Assembly (NCBI GenBank): GCA_934668375.1
Contig: CAKUNF010000010.1
Coordinates: forward strand, 1-59,945
Length of the DNA stretch: 59,945 bases
Origin: an uncultured Parolsenella sp.
GTDB taxonomy: Bacteria > Actinomycetota > Coriobacteriia > Coriobacteriales > Atopobiaceae
Reading direction: 5' to 3'
In this document: in pieces, positions 1 through 7,611 of the stretch
Layout of the letters: every line of letters starts with the position of its first letter
How positions within the stretch are numbered: the stretch's first letter is position 1
Position numbers and translations under genes: made by a program
The notes under the pieces: model-generated
The model's input: only the letters and a program-made list of their open reading frames with translations
What the model was told of the DNA's origin: nothing
Database searches by the model: none

Positions 1-68
1 CGTCAGGGGTTCGAACCCTGGACCTTGGGATTAAGAGTCCCCTGCTCTACCAGCTGAGCTAACGAACC
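1..68 (-). tRNA. tRNA-Lys (anticodon CTT), 3' end cut by window edge
   Basis: Read on the minus strand this has a 5' acceptor strand GGTTCGT, a D arm, an anticodon loop CTCTTAA with anticodon CTT (codon AAG), and an intact T arm around GGTTCGAACC. The 3' half of the acceptor stem and the CCA end lie beyond base 1 of the window. It sits 19 bp upstream of no gene but next to tRNA-His in the same orientation, so the two are probably co-transcribed. Confidence 0.93.
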
Positions 69-87
69 ATCTTACCTGAAGACGTGA

Positions 88-164
88 TGGGGTGGGTGAA
101 GGGGCTCGAACCCTCGACCTACGGAGCCACGGTCCGTCGCTCTGCCAACTGAGCTACACCCACC
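88..164 (-). tRNA. tRNA-His (anticodon GTG) with encoded CCA
   Basis: The minus strand folds into a cloverleaf whose acceptor has 8 paired bases, GGTGGGTG with CACCCACC. This matches the extra G-1:C73 pair that identifies histidine tRNA. The anticodon stem ACGGA/TCCGT closes a 7-base loop CCGTGGC, giving anticodon GTG. CCA is encoded at 90-88. The odd point is that position 33 is C where nearly all elongator tRNAs have U. The G-1 pair makes His the best reading despite this. Confidence 0.88.
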
Positions 165-332
165 ATTTGGCCACGTCTTTAAGCAGCTCGTCTATTATGC
201 ACAGCAGCCGCGCCCGTTGCAAGTAGGAATTTGAAAAACTTTTTTGAGCGCGATTCCGAGAAGGGTGCGGTGGCCCGAATGGCAGCGATTGGTCTAAAAT
301 GTTCAAACCGTGGTGCGAGAGGCACCCGAGTC

Positions 333-409
333 GCGCCCTTAGCTCAGCTGGATAGAGCACCGGACTTCTAATCCGACGGTCGAGCGTTCGAATCGCTCAG
401 GGCGCACCA
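333..409 (+). tRNA. tRNA-Arg (anticodon TCT) with encoded CCA
   Basis: A full cloverleaf with acceptor GCGCCCT/AGGGCGC, D arm AGCTCAGCTGGATAGAGC, anticodon loop CTTCTAA (anticodon TCT, codon AGA), a normal T arm and CCA at 407-409. AGA is a rare codon in a genome of this GC content, so this is a minor-codon tRNA. A strong terminator follows at once. Confidence 0.95.
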
Positions 410-418
410 GCAAAGTAC

Positions 419-454
419 GAGGCCAGCGGGCACGTTTGCTCGCTGGCCTCTTTT
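419..454 (+). terminator. Intrinsic terminator of tRNA-Arg
   Basis: A 10-bp perfect stem GAGGCCAGCG / CGCTGGCCTC with a 12-base loop is followed by TTTT. It begins 10 bp after the tRNA CCA end, so tRNA-Arg is probably a single-gene transcript. Confidence 0.85.
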
Positions 455-530
455 GTGTCCGTGTCAGCTTGGGACAAAATGGGGCGGTTGCCGGTGTTCG
501 CGCCGTCGGCACCCGCCAATCGGGCGCCAT

Positions 531-563
531 AAAAAACGCCCGGACGCACAGGACGCCCGGGCG
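531..563 (-). terminator. Intrinsic terminator of the lysC-asd operon
   Basis: On the minus strand a GC-rich stem (CGCCCGG with CCGGGCG) is followed by six T residues, 25-55 bases past the asd stop codon. It closes the leftward lysC-asd transcript. Confidence 0.85.
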
Positions 564-587
564 GCAGAAATCAAATCGAGCGCTCCC

Positions 588-1613
588 CTAGAGCAGCAGC
601 TCAGCAATCTGGACGGCGTTCGTGGCCGCACCCTTGCGGATCTGGTCACCGCAGCACCAGAACGTGATGCCACGCGCCTCGTCGGGGTTGGAGATGTCGC
701 GGCGCACGCGACCCACCCACACGAGGTCCTGATCACTCGTGTACAGCGGCATCGGGAAGCGGTCGCGGGGCTCTTCGGCACCCAGGTCGTCAACGAGCTT
801 CACGCCAGGGGCAGATGCCAGCGCCTCGCGGGCGTCTGCGAGCGAGACCGGCTCGTCGAACTCGAGCGTGATGCTCTCGGAGTGGGAGCGCAGCACCGGC
901 ACGCGCACGCAGGTGCAGTTCACGCGCAGGCCGGGCTCGTGCATGATCTTGCGGCCCTCGTTCTGCATCTTCATTTCCTCGGAGGTGTAGCCCTCGAACT
1001 TCTCGGAGCCAATCTGCGGGATAAGGTTGCTCGCGAGCTGGTCGGCGAACGCGCGCGGCGCAGGGCACTGCTCGCCGCGACCCATGGCGCCAATCTCGGC
1101 CTCGAGCTCGGCCATGCCGGGGGCACCGGCGCCACTCGCGGCCTGGTAGGTGCTCACGATCATGCGTGAGACGTGCCCGAGCTTGTGCAGCGGCCACGTG
1201 GGGACGAGCCCGATGATCGTGGCGCAGTTGGGGTTGGCGATGAGGCCGTGGTTCCAGGACACGTCCTCGGCGTTGATCTCCGGGACCACAAGAGGCACGT
1301 CCTTCTCGAGACGGAAAGCGTGGCTGTTGTCCACCACGGTGGCGCCGCGGCGCACGGCCTCGGGCAGGAGCTGCTTGGCAACGTCGTCACCGGCGGCGCC
1401 CAGCACGATGTCCATGCCCTCGAACGCCTCGGGCGTGGCCTCCACGAGCTCGACCTCGCGGCCGCACCACTCGATCCTCTTGCCCGCGGAGCGCGCGCTC
1501 GCCAGCAGGCGCAGCTCGCCCACCGGGAAGCTGCGCTCGGCCAGGCACTCGAGCATCTGCGTGCCCACGGCACCCGTCGCGCCAAGGATCGCCACGTTCT
1601 TCTTGTCTGCCAT
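588..1613 (-). CDS. asd: Aspartate-semialdehyde dehydrogenase
   Basis: This 341-residue cytosolic enzyme reduces L-aspartyl-4-phosphate to aspartate-4-semialdehyde with NADPH, the branch-point step for lysine/diaminopimelate, threonine and methionine. The N-terminal GATGAVG (residues 11-17) is the NADP-binding loop. The catalytic cysteine is C130 in NPNCAT, and Q157 in STYQAASG is the substrate-orienting glutamine. The RVPVLRSHSE segment is the conserved C-terminal substrate site. Length is normal for the family. The ATG at 1613 follows a GGAGG site and lies 5 bp after the lysC stop, so the two are one operon and their reactions are consecutive. Confidence 0.97.
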   Translation of the reverse strand: MADKKNVAILGATGAVGTQMLECLAERSFPVGELRLLASARSAGKRIEWCGREVELVEATPEAFEGMDIVLGAAGDDVAKQLLPEAVRRGATVVDNSHAFRLEKDVPLVVPEINAEDVSWNHGLIANPNCATIIGLVPTWPLHKLGHVSRMIVSTYQAASGAGAPGMAELEAEIGAMGRGEQCPAPRAFADQLASNLIPQIGSEKFEGYTSEEMKMQNEGRKIMHEPGLRVNCTCVRVPVLRSHSESITLEFDEPVSLADAREALASAPGVKLVDDLGAEEPRDRFPMPLYTSDQDLVWVGRVRRDISNPDEARGITFWCCGDQIRKGAATNAVQIAELLL

Positions 1614-1618
1614 GGTAT

Positions 1619-2938
1619 TTATGCCTCCTCATCGAGGAACGCGTCGTAGACCGCGCGAATCGTATCCTCGAAGTCGCTGTTGTTCACGCCAAAGATGATG
1701 TTGATCTCCTGCGAGCTCTGCGTGATGAGGCGAATGTTGATGCCCTTCTTGCCAAGCTCGTAGAATAGGCGCCCCGACGTGCCGGGGCGGTTGGACATGT
1801 TGCGTCCCACGACGCTGATGAGAGCCAGCTGGTCGATGACCTTCACCTCGTCGGGCTTGAGCTCGCGCTGGATGTCGGCCACGATCGAGTAGATCTTGTC
1901 CTTGACGTCTGCGCTGTTCACGACGACGCCAAACGAGTCGACGCCCGTGGGCACGTGCTCCACGGAGACCCCATAGCGCTCGAAGATGCCGAGCGCACGG
2001 GCAAGGAGGCCCACCGAGTCGCTCATCTTGGTCTTGGAGACGTGGACGGTCAGGAAGTCCTTCTTGCCCGCGATGCCCGTGATGACCGGGTCGTCCTCGC
2101 TGGACTCCACGCGCTCCTGGATGATCGTGCCGCGCTCCTCGGGGTGGTTCGTGTTGAGGATGGCGATGGGGATGTTGGCCTCGCGCACGGGGAAGATGGC
2201 CTCCTCGTGCAGGACGCTCGCGCCCATGTAGGACAGCTCGTGCATCTCGTCGAACGTGATGCGGCGGATGGCACGCGGGCGTTTGACGATGCGCGGGTCT
2301 GCCGTGAGGAAGCCCGAGACGTCCGTCCAGTTCTCGTAGAGGTCGGCGTTGAGGGCACGCGCCACGATGGCGCCCGTGATGTCGCCGCCGCCGCGGCTGA
2401 ACAGGCGGACGTCGCCCTCGGCCGTGGCACCGTAGAAGCCCGGCAGGACGAAGCTGCCCTCGCGCACGACCAGGTCGTGGATGCGGTCGCACGTCCGCTG
2501 CATGTCGAGCGTGCCGTCGTGGTGGAAGCGCACGTAATCGGCGGCGTCCGCGAACGGAAGCCCCAGGTACTCGCTCATGAGCTGGGCGGTGAAGTACTCG
2601 CCGCGGCTCACGATGTACTCGGTGGTGTAGCCCTTGATGTTGGCGGCGAACTCGTCGAACTTCTCGGCCATGGGGTACTTGAGGCCCAGCTCGTCGGCGA
2701 TGCCCACGAAGCGCTGCTTGATGTCATCGAGCAACGGGGTGCAGTCCACGTGGTAGGTGCGGTGCGCGTCCACGAGGTAGAGCAGGTCCGTGATCTTGTT
2801 GTCGTCCGAGTTGCGCTTGCCGGCCGCCGACACCACGACGAACCTGCGGCCCTCGTCGGCCTCGATGATGCGCTTGACCTTCTTGAACTGGCCCGCGTCG
2901 GCGACGCTCGAGCCTCCGAACTTGGTGATCTTGATCAT
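1619..2938 (-). CDS. lysC: Aspartate kinase (monofunctional, two ACT domains)
   Basis: This 439-residue cytosolic kinase phosphorylates L-aspartate, the committed step of the aspartate family. The N-terminus has KFGGSSVAD, the family signature of the amino-acid kinase fold. FSRGGGDITGA (about residues 181-191) is the catalytic/ATP region. From about residue 290 there are two ACT domains, including SDSVGLLARAL and NRPGTSGRLFYELG, so feedback control by lysine and/or threonine is expected from family knowledge. The long N-terminal insert resembles the Firmicutes-type enzyme rather than the shorter alpha/beta-overlap type usual in Actinobacteria, which may point to old transfer. It diverges from thrC, and asd follows by 5 bp. 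Confidence 0.96.
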   Translation of the reverse strand: MIKITKFGGSSVADAGQFKKVKRIIEADEGRRFVVVSAAGKRNSDDNKITDLLYLVDAHRTYHVDCTPLLDDIKQRFVGIADELGLKYPMAEKFDEFAANIKGYTTEYIVSRGEYFTAQLMSEYLGLPFADAADYVRFHHDGTLDMQRTCDRIHDLVVREGSFVLPGFYGATAEGDVRLFSRGGGDITGAIVARALNADLYENWTDVSGFLTADPRIVKRPRAIRRITFDEMHELSYMGASVLHEEAIFPVREANIPIAILNTNHPEERGTIIQERVESSEDDPVITGIAGKKDFLTVHVSKTKMSDSVGLLARALGIFERYGVSVEHVPTGVDSFGVVVNSADVKDKIYSIVADIQRELKPDEVKVIDQLALISVVGRNMSNRPGTSGRLFYELGKKGINIRLITQSSQEINIIFGVNNSDFEDTIRAVYDAFLDEEA

Positions 2939-3107
2939 GTGGCCCGCTTTCTCCGCTGCGCCGTCTGGGCGTCACCCGAGGTTTCCATACTGTCTCATAT
3001 GTGGTTGCCGGGTCCCGGCTGCCGCCCTCTCCCGCTAAGATGGGCGATACGCACAGATGGAGCGACGCCCCGTCTGCCCAATCGCTCACGATGCAAGGAG
3101 AAGAGCA

Positions 3108-4589
3108 GTGACAACGTACCATAGCACGCGCTCGCGAAACGAATCCTTAACAAGCAAGCAGGCGATTCTCGAGGGTATCGCCCAAGACGGCGGCCTGTTC
3201 GTGCGCGACGACGTTACCGCGGGCGCCCCCTCGCTCGAGCGGCTCCTCGCCGGCACCTACCAGGACCGTGCCCGCCTCGTGCTGGGCCACCTGCTCGACG
3301 ACTTCTCGGCCGAGGAGATCTCCTCCTGCGTCGAGGCGGCCTACGGAGCGAACTTCGACTCCCCGCTCGTGACGCCCGTGACGCCGTGCGGCGACGACTG
3401 GACGCTCGAGCTGTGGCACGGCCCCACGAGCGCGTTCAAGGACGTGGCGCTGCAGATGCTGCCGCAGCTCATGCGCGTCTCTCGCGCCGGCGACGGCCGC
3501 CGCGTCATGATCGTCACCGCCACGAGCGGCGACACCGGCAAGGCCGCGCTCGAGGGCTTCGCCGACGTCGAGGGCACGGGCGTCACCGTGTTCTACCCGC
3601 ACGGCAAGGTCTCCGACATCCAGCGCCTGCAGATGGCCACGCAGCGCGGCGCCAACGTCGCCGTCTGCGCCATCGAGGGCAACTTCGACGACGCCCAGTC
3701 CGAGGTGAAGCGCATCTTCGCGGACTCCGCGCTTCGCGACCGCCTCGCCGAGAAGAACGTCGTGCTCTCGAGCGCCAACTCCATCAACGTCGGCCGCCTC
3801 GTGCCGCAGGTCACCTACTACTTCGACGCCTATGCCCAGCTCGCCGCCGCCGGCGCCCTCACGCCTGGCGACGCGATCGACTTCTGCGTGCCCACGGGCA
3901 ACTTCGGCGACGTGCTCGCCGGCTACTACGCCAAGCTCATGGGTCTGCCCGTGCGCACGCTCGTCGTGGCTTCGAACGCCAACGACGTGCTCACGGACTT
4001 CATCAGCACCGGAACGTACGACCGCCGCCGCCCATTCCACAAGACGATCTCCCCCTCGATGGACATCCTCGTGTCCTCAAACCTCGAGCGCCTGCTGTTC
4101 TACCTGTCCGACGGCGACTGCGAGCTCGTCTCCTCGCTCATGACGGACCTCGCCGAGAAGGGCGCCTACACGGTGCCGCCGGCTTTGCTCGAGCGCCTGC
4201 ACGAGACGTTCGCCTGCGGAAGGGCCGATGACGCCGCCACGCGCGAGACGATCCGCGCCACCTGGGAGCGGCACCACGTCCTGCTCGACCCGCACACCGC
4301 CGTTGCCCGCCACGTACTCGACGCCCGCCCGGCAGACGGCGTTGCCCGCGTGTGCCTGTCCACGGCAAGCCCCTACAAGTTCTCCGCCGACGTGCTCGCC
4401 GCGCTGGGACGGGACACGACCGGCATGGGCGGCTTTGCCTGCATGGATGCGCTCTCCGAGCTCACGGGCACCACGGCTCCCACCGCGCTCTCCGCGCTCC
4501 GCAGCGCCGAGGAGCGCTTCGGCGACGTCGTGAGCGTCACTGGCATGAACGCCTACGTGGAGGACGCGGCCGTGAGGATCCTCGCATGA
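3108..4589 (+). CDS. thrC: Threonine synthase
   Basis: This 493-residue PLP enzyme converts O-phosphohomoserine to threonine in the cytosol. The N-terminal TTYHSTRSRNESLT is the typical start of bacterial threonine synthase. The PLP lysine is K111 in GPTSAFKDVALQ. ATSGDTGKAAL binds the cofactor phosphate, and PTGNFGDVLAGYYAKLMG is conserved in the class. I chose the GTG at 3108 because AAGGAG lies 7 bases upstream and the homology begins there; the open frame extends back to 3057 without support. The stop overlaps the thrB start by 4 bases (ATGA), implying coupled translation. It is transcribed away from lysC. Confidence 0.96.
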   Translation: MTTYHSTRSRNESLTSKQAILEGIAQDGGLFVRDDVTAGAPSLERLLAGTYQDRARLVLGHLLDDFSAEEISSCVEAAYGANFDSPLVTPVTPCGDDWTLELWHGPTSAFKDVALQMLPQLMRVSRAGDGRRVMIVTATSGDTGKAALEGFADVEGTGVTVFYPHGKVSDIQRLQMATQRGANVAVCAIEGNFDDAQSEVKRIFADSALRDRLAEKNVVLSSANSINVGRLVPQVTYYFDAYAQLAAAGALTPGDAIDFCVPTGNFGDVLAGYYAKLMGLPVRTLVVASNANDVLTDFISTGTYDRRRPFHKTISPSMDILVSSNLERLLFYLSDGDCELVSSLMTDLAEKGAYTVPPALLERLHETFACGRADDAATRETIRATWERHHVLLDPHTAVARHVLDARPADGVARVCLSTASPYKFSADVLAALGRDTTGMGGFACMDALSELTGTTAPTALSALRSAEERFGDVVSVTGMNAYVEDAAVRILA

Positions 4590-5467
4590 TTCGGATAAGC
4601 GTCCCCGCCACGAGTGCCAACCTCGGCATCGGCTATGACACGCTGGGCATGGCCGTCTCGCTGTACTCGCACTTCACGTTCGAGCGCGCCGACCGCCTCA
4701 CGATCACGGGCTGTCCCGAACAGTTCCGCAACGAGGACAACCTCGTCTACGTCTCGCTCGTCGACGCCCTGGCCGAGTGGGGCGAGGAGCCCTTTGGCGT
4801 GGCCATCGACATCCACACCGACGTGCCCGTCGCCCGCGGCCTGGGCTCGAGCTCCACGTGCGTCGTGGCCGGCATCATGGCCGCCGCGGCGCTCACGGGC
4901 CACACCGTGACGCGCGAGGAGCTCGTCGCGATGGCCACGCGCGTGGAGGGGCACCCGGACAACGTGGCGCCCGCCATTCTCGGCGCCGCCGTTTGCTCGT
5001 TCACGCCCGAGGGACAGCTCCCCCGCTGCCTGCGCTACGACGTGAGCAGCCGCCTGCGCTTCCTCACGATCATCCCGCCCTACGAGGTCCATACCTCAGA
5101 GGCGCGCAAGGTCGTGCCGCAGGAGGTCCCGCTCTCTGCCGCCGTTTGGCAGATGGGGCGCATCGCGGGCCTTACGCGCGGCCTCGAGACGGGTGACACC
5201 GCGCTCATCGCCGACGCGAACGACGACCGCATCCAGGAGCCCTACCGCCGCGCGCTCATCCCCGACTACGAGGCCATCCGCGAGACGTGCCTCACGGGCG
5301 GCGCCGCGACGATGTGGATCTCTGGCTCGGGCTCGACGCTCATGGCCGTGACGGACGACACGATCGTGGCGAAGTTCCTCCAGGTGCGCCTGCAGGAGCG
5401 CTTCCCGCAGTGCGCAACGCACATCCTCACCTGCGACACCGAGGGCGCACAGATCGAATACCTCTGA
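4586..5467 (+). CDS. thrB: Homoserine kinase
   Basis: This 293-residue GHMP-family kinase phosphorylates homoserine to the substrate used by ThrC. The start MIRISVPATSANLG has the GHMP N-terminal motif, and the ATP-binding glycine/serine loop is PVARGLGSSS (about residues 87-96). The C-terminal GSGSTLMAV segment is the third GHMP motif. It is co-translated with thrC through an ATGA overlap. The last 41 bases are antisense to the end of the convergent VanZ-like gene, and there is no terminator between them. Homoserine dehydrogenase (hom), which supplies the substrate, is not in this window. Confidence 0.96.
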   Translation: MIRISVPATSANLGIGYDTLGMAVSLYSHFTFERADRLTITGCPEQFRNEDNLVYVSLVDALAEWGEEPFGVAIDIHTDVPVARGLGSSSTCVVAGIMAAAALTGHTVTREELVAMATRVEGHPDNVAPAILGAAVCSFTPEGQLPRCLRYDVSSRLRFLTIIPPYEVHTSEARKVVPQEVPLSAAVWQMGRIAGLTRGLETGDTALIADANDDRIQEPYRRALIPDYEAIRETCLTGGAATMWISGSGSTLMAVTDDTIVAKFLQVRLQERFPQCATHILTCDTEGAQIEYL

Positions 5468-5882
5468 CGAGGGCCATGCCGCACGCGACGCCACAGCAGT
5501 CGAGCATGACGTCAGCGAGCTGGCCGGAGCGGCCCGGCACGAAGAGCTGGATCGTCTCGTCCGCACAGGGGACAGACACGCCGAGGAGGGCGCGGGGCCA
5601 CAGAGGCCTTGCGCCCTCCTCGCCTTCACCACGCGTGCATGCGAGAAGGATGCCGAGCACAAGGTACTCGAGGAAGTGCGCGGCCTTGCGCACGATGAAC
5701 GTGCACGCGGAGAACTCGTGGATGCCAAGTGCCTCGAACGCGGGCCTCAGCATCTCGGCGACGAGGTTGCTCTGAGCGCTCGACTCGGGCCCCGCAAAGA
5801 GCGACCTGCTCCAGATGAAGCAGGTCCAGGCCGCCACGACAAGCCAACGGGCCCACGCGGGGACGCGATGGGCACACGGCAT
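5427..5882 (-). CDS. VanZ-like membrane protein
   Basis: This 151-residue protein has several hydrophobic segments (about 10-28, 70-90 and 100-135) and the VanZ-family pattern: a KAAHFLEYLVLGILL segment followed by DETIQLFVPGRSGQLADVMLD, which matches the conserved E-x-x-Q-x-F-x-x-x-R-x-x-x-x-D-x-x-x-N/D block. VanZ proteins are inner-membrane proteins; the founder gives low-level teicoplanin resistance, but most homologues have no known role. I start at the ATG at 5882, preceded by GGAAGAG; the longer frame upstream overlaps the previous gene and has no family similarity. It lies 25 bp after the hypothetical membrane protein and overlaps the thrB 3' end by 41 bp tail to tail. Confidence 0.8.
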   Translation of the reverse strand: MPCAHRVPAWARWLVVAAWTCFIWSRSLFAGPESSAQSNLVAEMLRPAFEALGIHEFSACTFIVRKAAHFLEYLVLGILLACTRGEGEEGARPLWPRALLGVSVPCADETIQLFVPGRSGQLADVMLDCCGVACGMALVRGIRSVRPRCRR

Positions 5883-5907
5883 CTCTTCCTTGCCCTCTTC
5901 CACGCGC

Positions 5908-7296
5908 CTAAGCCTGGCTCGCCGCGAGGTGACGGGCGACCGCGATGTCTCCCGTGCCATCGATGACCTTGAAGTAGTCGCGGATTTTGTGACGGGCGAG
6001 CTTGCGGACGCTCGCGCTCTCGTTGCGCGCGAGCTCCTGGTCGACGAGCAGGTCCACGTAGCTGTCCGTGTCAACTACCTCGGGATGCCCGGCCTGGGGC
6101 CTGAACGGGATGAAGGCCGTGTCTGGCTCGAGGCCCTCGGGCTCGTCGAGCAGGGTCGCGCTCGTGGGCATGGGCGCGGGCTCGGTGGGCGCCATGTTGA
6201 CCTGCTCCTCGTAGCGCTCGTCAAGCGCCGCGAGGGCAACGGCCCACAGGTCCTGCTGCTCGTCGGTGTAGCGCCTCTTCTCGGGGAAGGCCTCCTCGGG
6301 GTTGCCGAGGCGGGCGTCCAGCTCGTCTCGCACGGAGCGCGCGGAAGTCTGGGACGCGGCAGGCGCGGACTGAGACGGGGCGGGTGCGGGCGTCGCCTGG
6401 GTGGCAGCCGGCTGAGCGGCCTGGGCGACGGACGTGGCCCGCCGTGCGCCGACCGGCTGCTGCGCGGACGATGCGGCGGCCGCAGGCTGCTGCGAGGCAT
6501 CCGCCTGCTGACCCTGCCAGACGGCGCGCGCGGCCGCGGCTTCGGCGGGCGTCTGCGCCGTGAAGAGCACGGCACTGTTGTCGGCCATGGTGTCCTCCAC
6601 GGACTGGCCGCCAAACGAGGCCGAGGCAACCGTGCGGACGTCTGCGCCAAACGCGTCGTCCCACCAGCTCTCGCCCACGTCTCCGACGGACCCGTCGGCG
6701 CGGGCGATCACGGGCAGGCCGTCCATCTTCGCCGCGCCGAGGCGCTCGCTCAAGACGTTGGCGACGCCCTTGGCGCGAGCGCTCATGCGCTCGGCGAACG
6801 TGCGCGTGCGAACGTAGCCCTCGGCAACGTCGACGTAGTCGCTTGACGCCTTGGCACCAGCCTCCCAGGCGCTCCACGCGTCCTCGATGACGGCCTCTGC
6901 CTGCTGGGGGTCCGAGACGGACTGCACGCGGATGTTGCCGGTCTGCTCCCACTCCCGCGTGGCCGACGAGCGTGGCTGGGCGGCACGGGCAGGGGTGTCG
7001 GGGGCGGCGGCAGTTGCCGCGGCAGAGCCGCGGCGCACGGGCTCGTGGGCGTCGGCCATGGCAGAGGCGACCTCGTCACGCGCGGCGCGCGAGGCCACGG
7101 CGTGGGACACGATGGCAGAGACGCCGCCTGCCACGACGGCGCCGACGACGCACCCGGCGGCAAACGTGAACGTGGGGTCAGACGTGGGAACCTCGTGGCC
7201 CATGACCGTGAGCGCCTGTGCGCACGTGGGGGCACCCCATGCGCACGCCCCGGCCAGGCCGGCATAGATGGCAGGATTGACTCGCCTGCTCGTCAT
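5908..7296 (-). CDS. Membrane-anchored protein of unknown function, Ala/Gln/Pro-rich middle
   Basis: I do not recognise this 462-residue protein. It has two N-terminal hydrophobic stretches (about 10-30 and 43-65, the second Gly/Ala/Val-rich) that look like a signal-anchor and a membrane helix. A mixed charged region (about 70-240) follows, then a low-complexity linker rich in Ala, Gln, Pro and Ser (about 245-315). It ends in a more ordered C-terminal part (about 320-462) with many acidic residues and a helical segment near ASVRKLARHKIRDYF. The linker suggests two folded parts held apart. ATG at 7296 follows GGGAGGCG. The VanZ-like gene follows by 25 bp, so they are probably one operon. Confidence 0.7.
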   Translation of the reverse strand: MTSRRVNPAIYAGLAGACAWGAPTCAQALTVMGHEVPTSDPTFTFAAGCVVGAVVAGGVSAIVSHAVASRAARDEVASAMADAHEPVRRGSAAATAAAPDTPARAAQPRSSATREWEQTGNIRVQSVSDPQQAEAVIEDAWSAWEAGAKASSDYVDVAEGYVRTRTFAERMSARAKGVANVLSERLGAAKMDGLPVIARADGSVGDVGESWWDDAFGADVRTVASASFGGQSVEDTMADNSAVLFTAQTPAEAAAARAVWQGQQADASQQPAAAASSAQQPVGARRATSVAQAAQPAATQATPAPAPSQSAPAASQTSARSVRDELDARLGNPEEAFPEKRRYTDEQQDLWAVALAALDERYEEQVNMAPTEPAPMPTSATLLDEPEGLEPDTAFIPFRPQAGHPEVVDTDSYVDLLVDQELARNESASVRKLARHKIRDYFKVIDGTGDIAVARHLAASQA

Positions 7297-7447
7297 GACC
7301 CAACGCCTCCCCTGTGAGGCGACGGCAGCGAGCTCTCAGACGAGATTGCGACGATGACGCGAGCGCCGCGAGGGGCTTCTCGGTCAATCGGGCAACGGCT
7401 TGGTCTGGTTTGTCTGCGTGTACCGTCGCTCGTACGAATGATCTTGT

Positions 7448-7477
7448 GGGCGCAATGCGCCCTTCTTAAGCACTATA
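7448..7477 (-). promoter_or_regulatory. Candidate promoter and small palindrome upstream of the membrane-protein operon
   Basis: In the 224-bp gap between the rho terminator and the gene at 7296, the minus strand carries TATAGT (7477-7472), a good -10 element, with no clear -35. Immediately downstream is a 15-base perfect palindrome GGGCGCAATGCGCCC (7448-7462), placed where an operator or the 5' end of the transcript would be. I see nothing else in this gap. Confidence 0.35.
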
Positions 7478-7520
7478 CAGCAGTTTTGCAGCTCCCTGAC
7501 AGCAAGTTTGGCCCAGACCA

Positions 7521-7560
7521 AAAGAAAAGGGACGAGGCCAGCCTTCTGCCAGCCTCGCCC
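7521..7560 (-). terminator. Intrinsic terminator of rho
   Basis: On the minus strand a hairpin with arms GGGCGAGGC and GCCTCGTCCC is followed by TTTTCTTTT. It lies 51-91 bases past the rho stop. A second GC hairpin (AACGGGG/CCCCGTT, 7567-7590) lies just before it. Confidence 0.75.
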
Positions 7561-7611
7561 AAAATGGAACGGGGAGGAGACTGCCCCGTTTCATCCGGTT
7601 CCAGCCACGTA

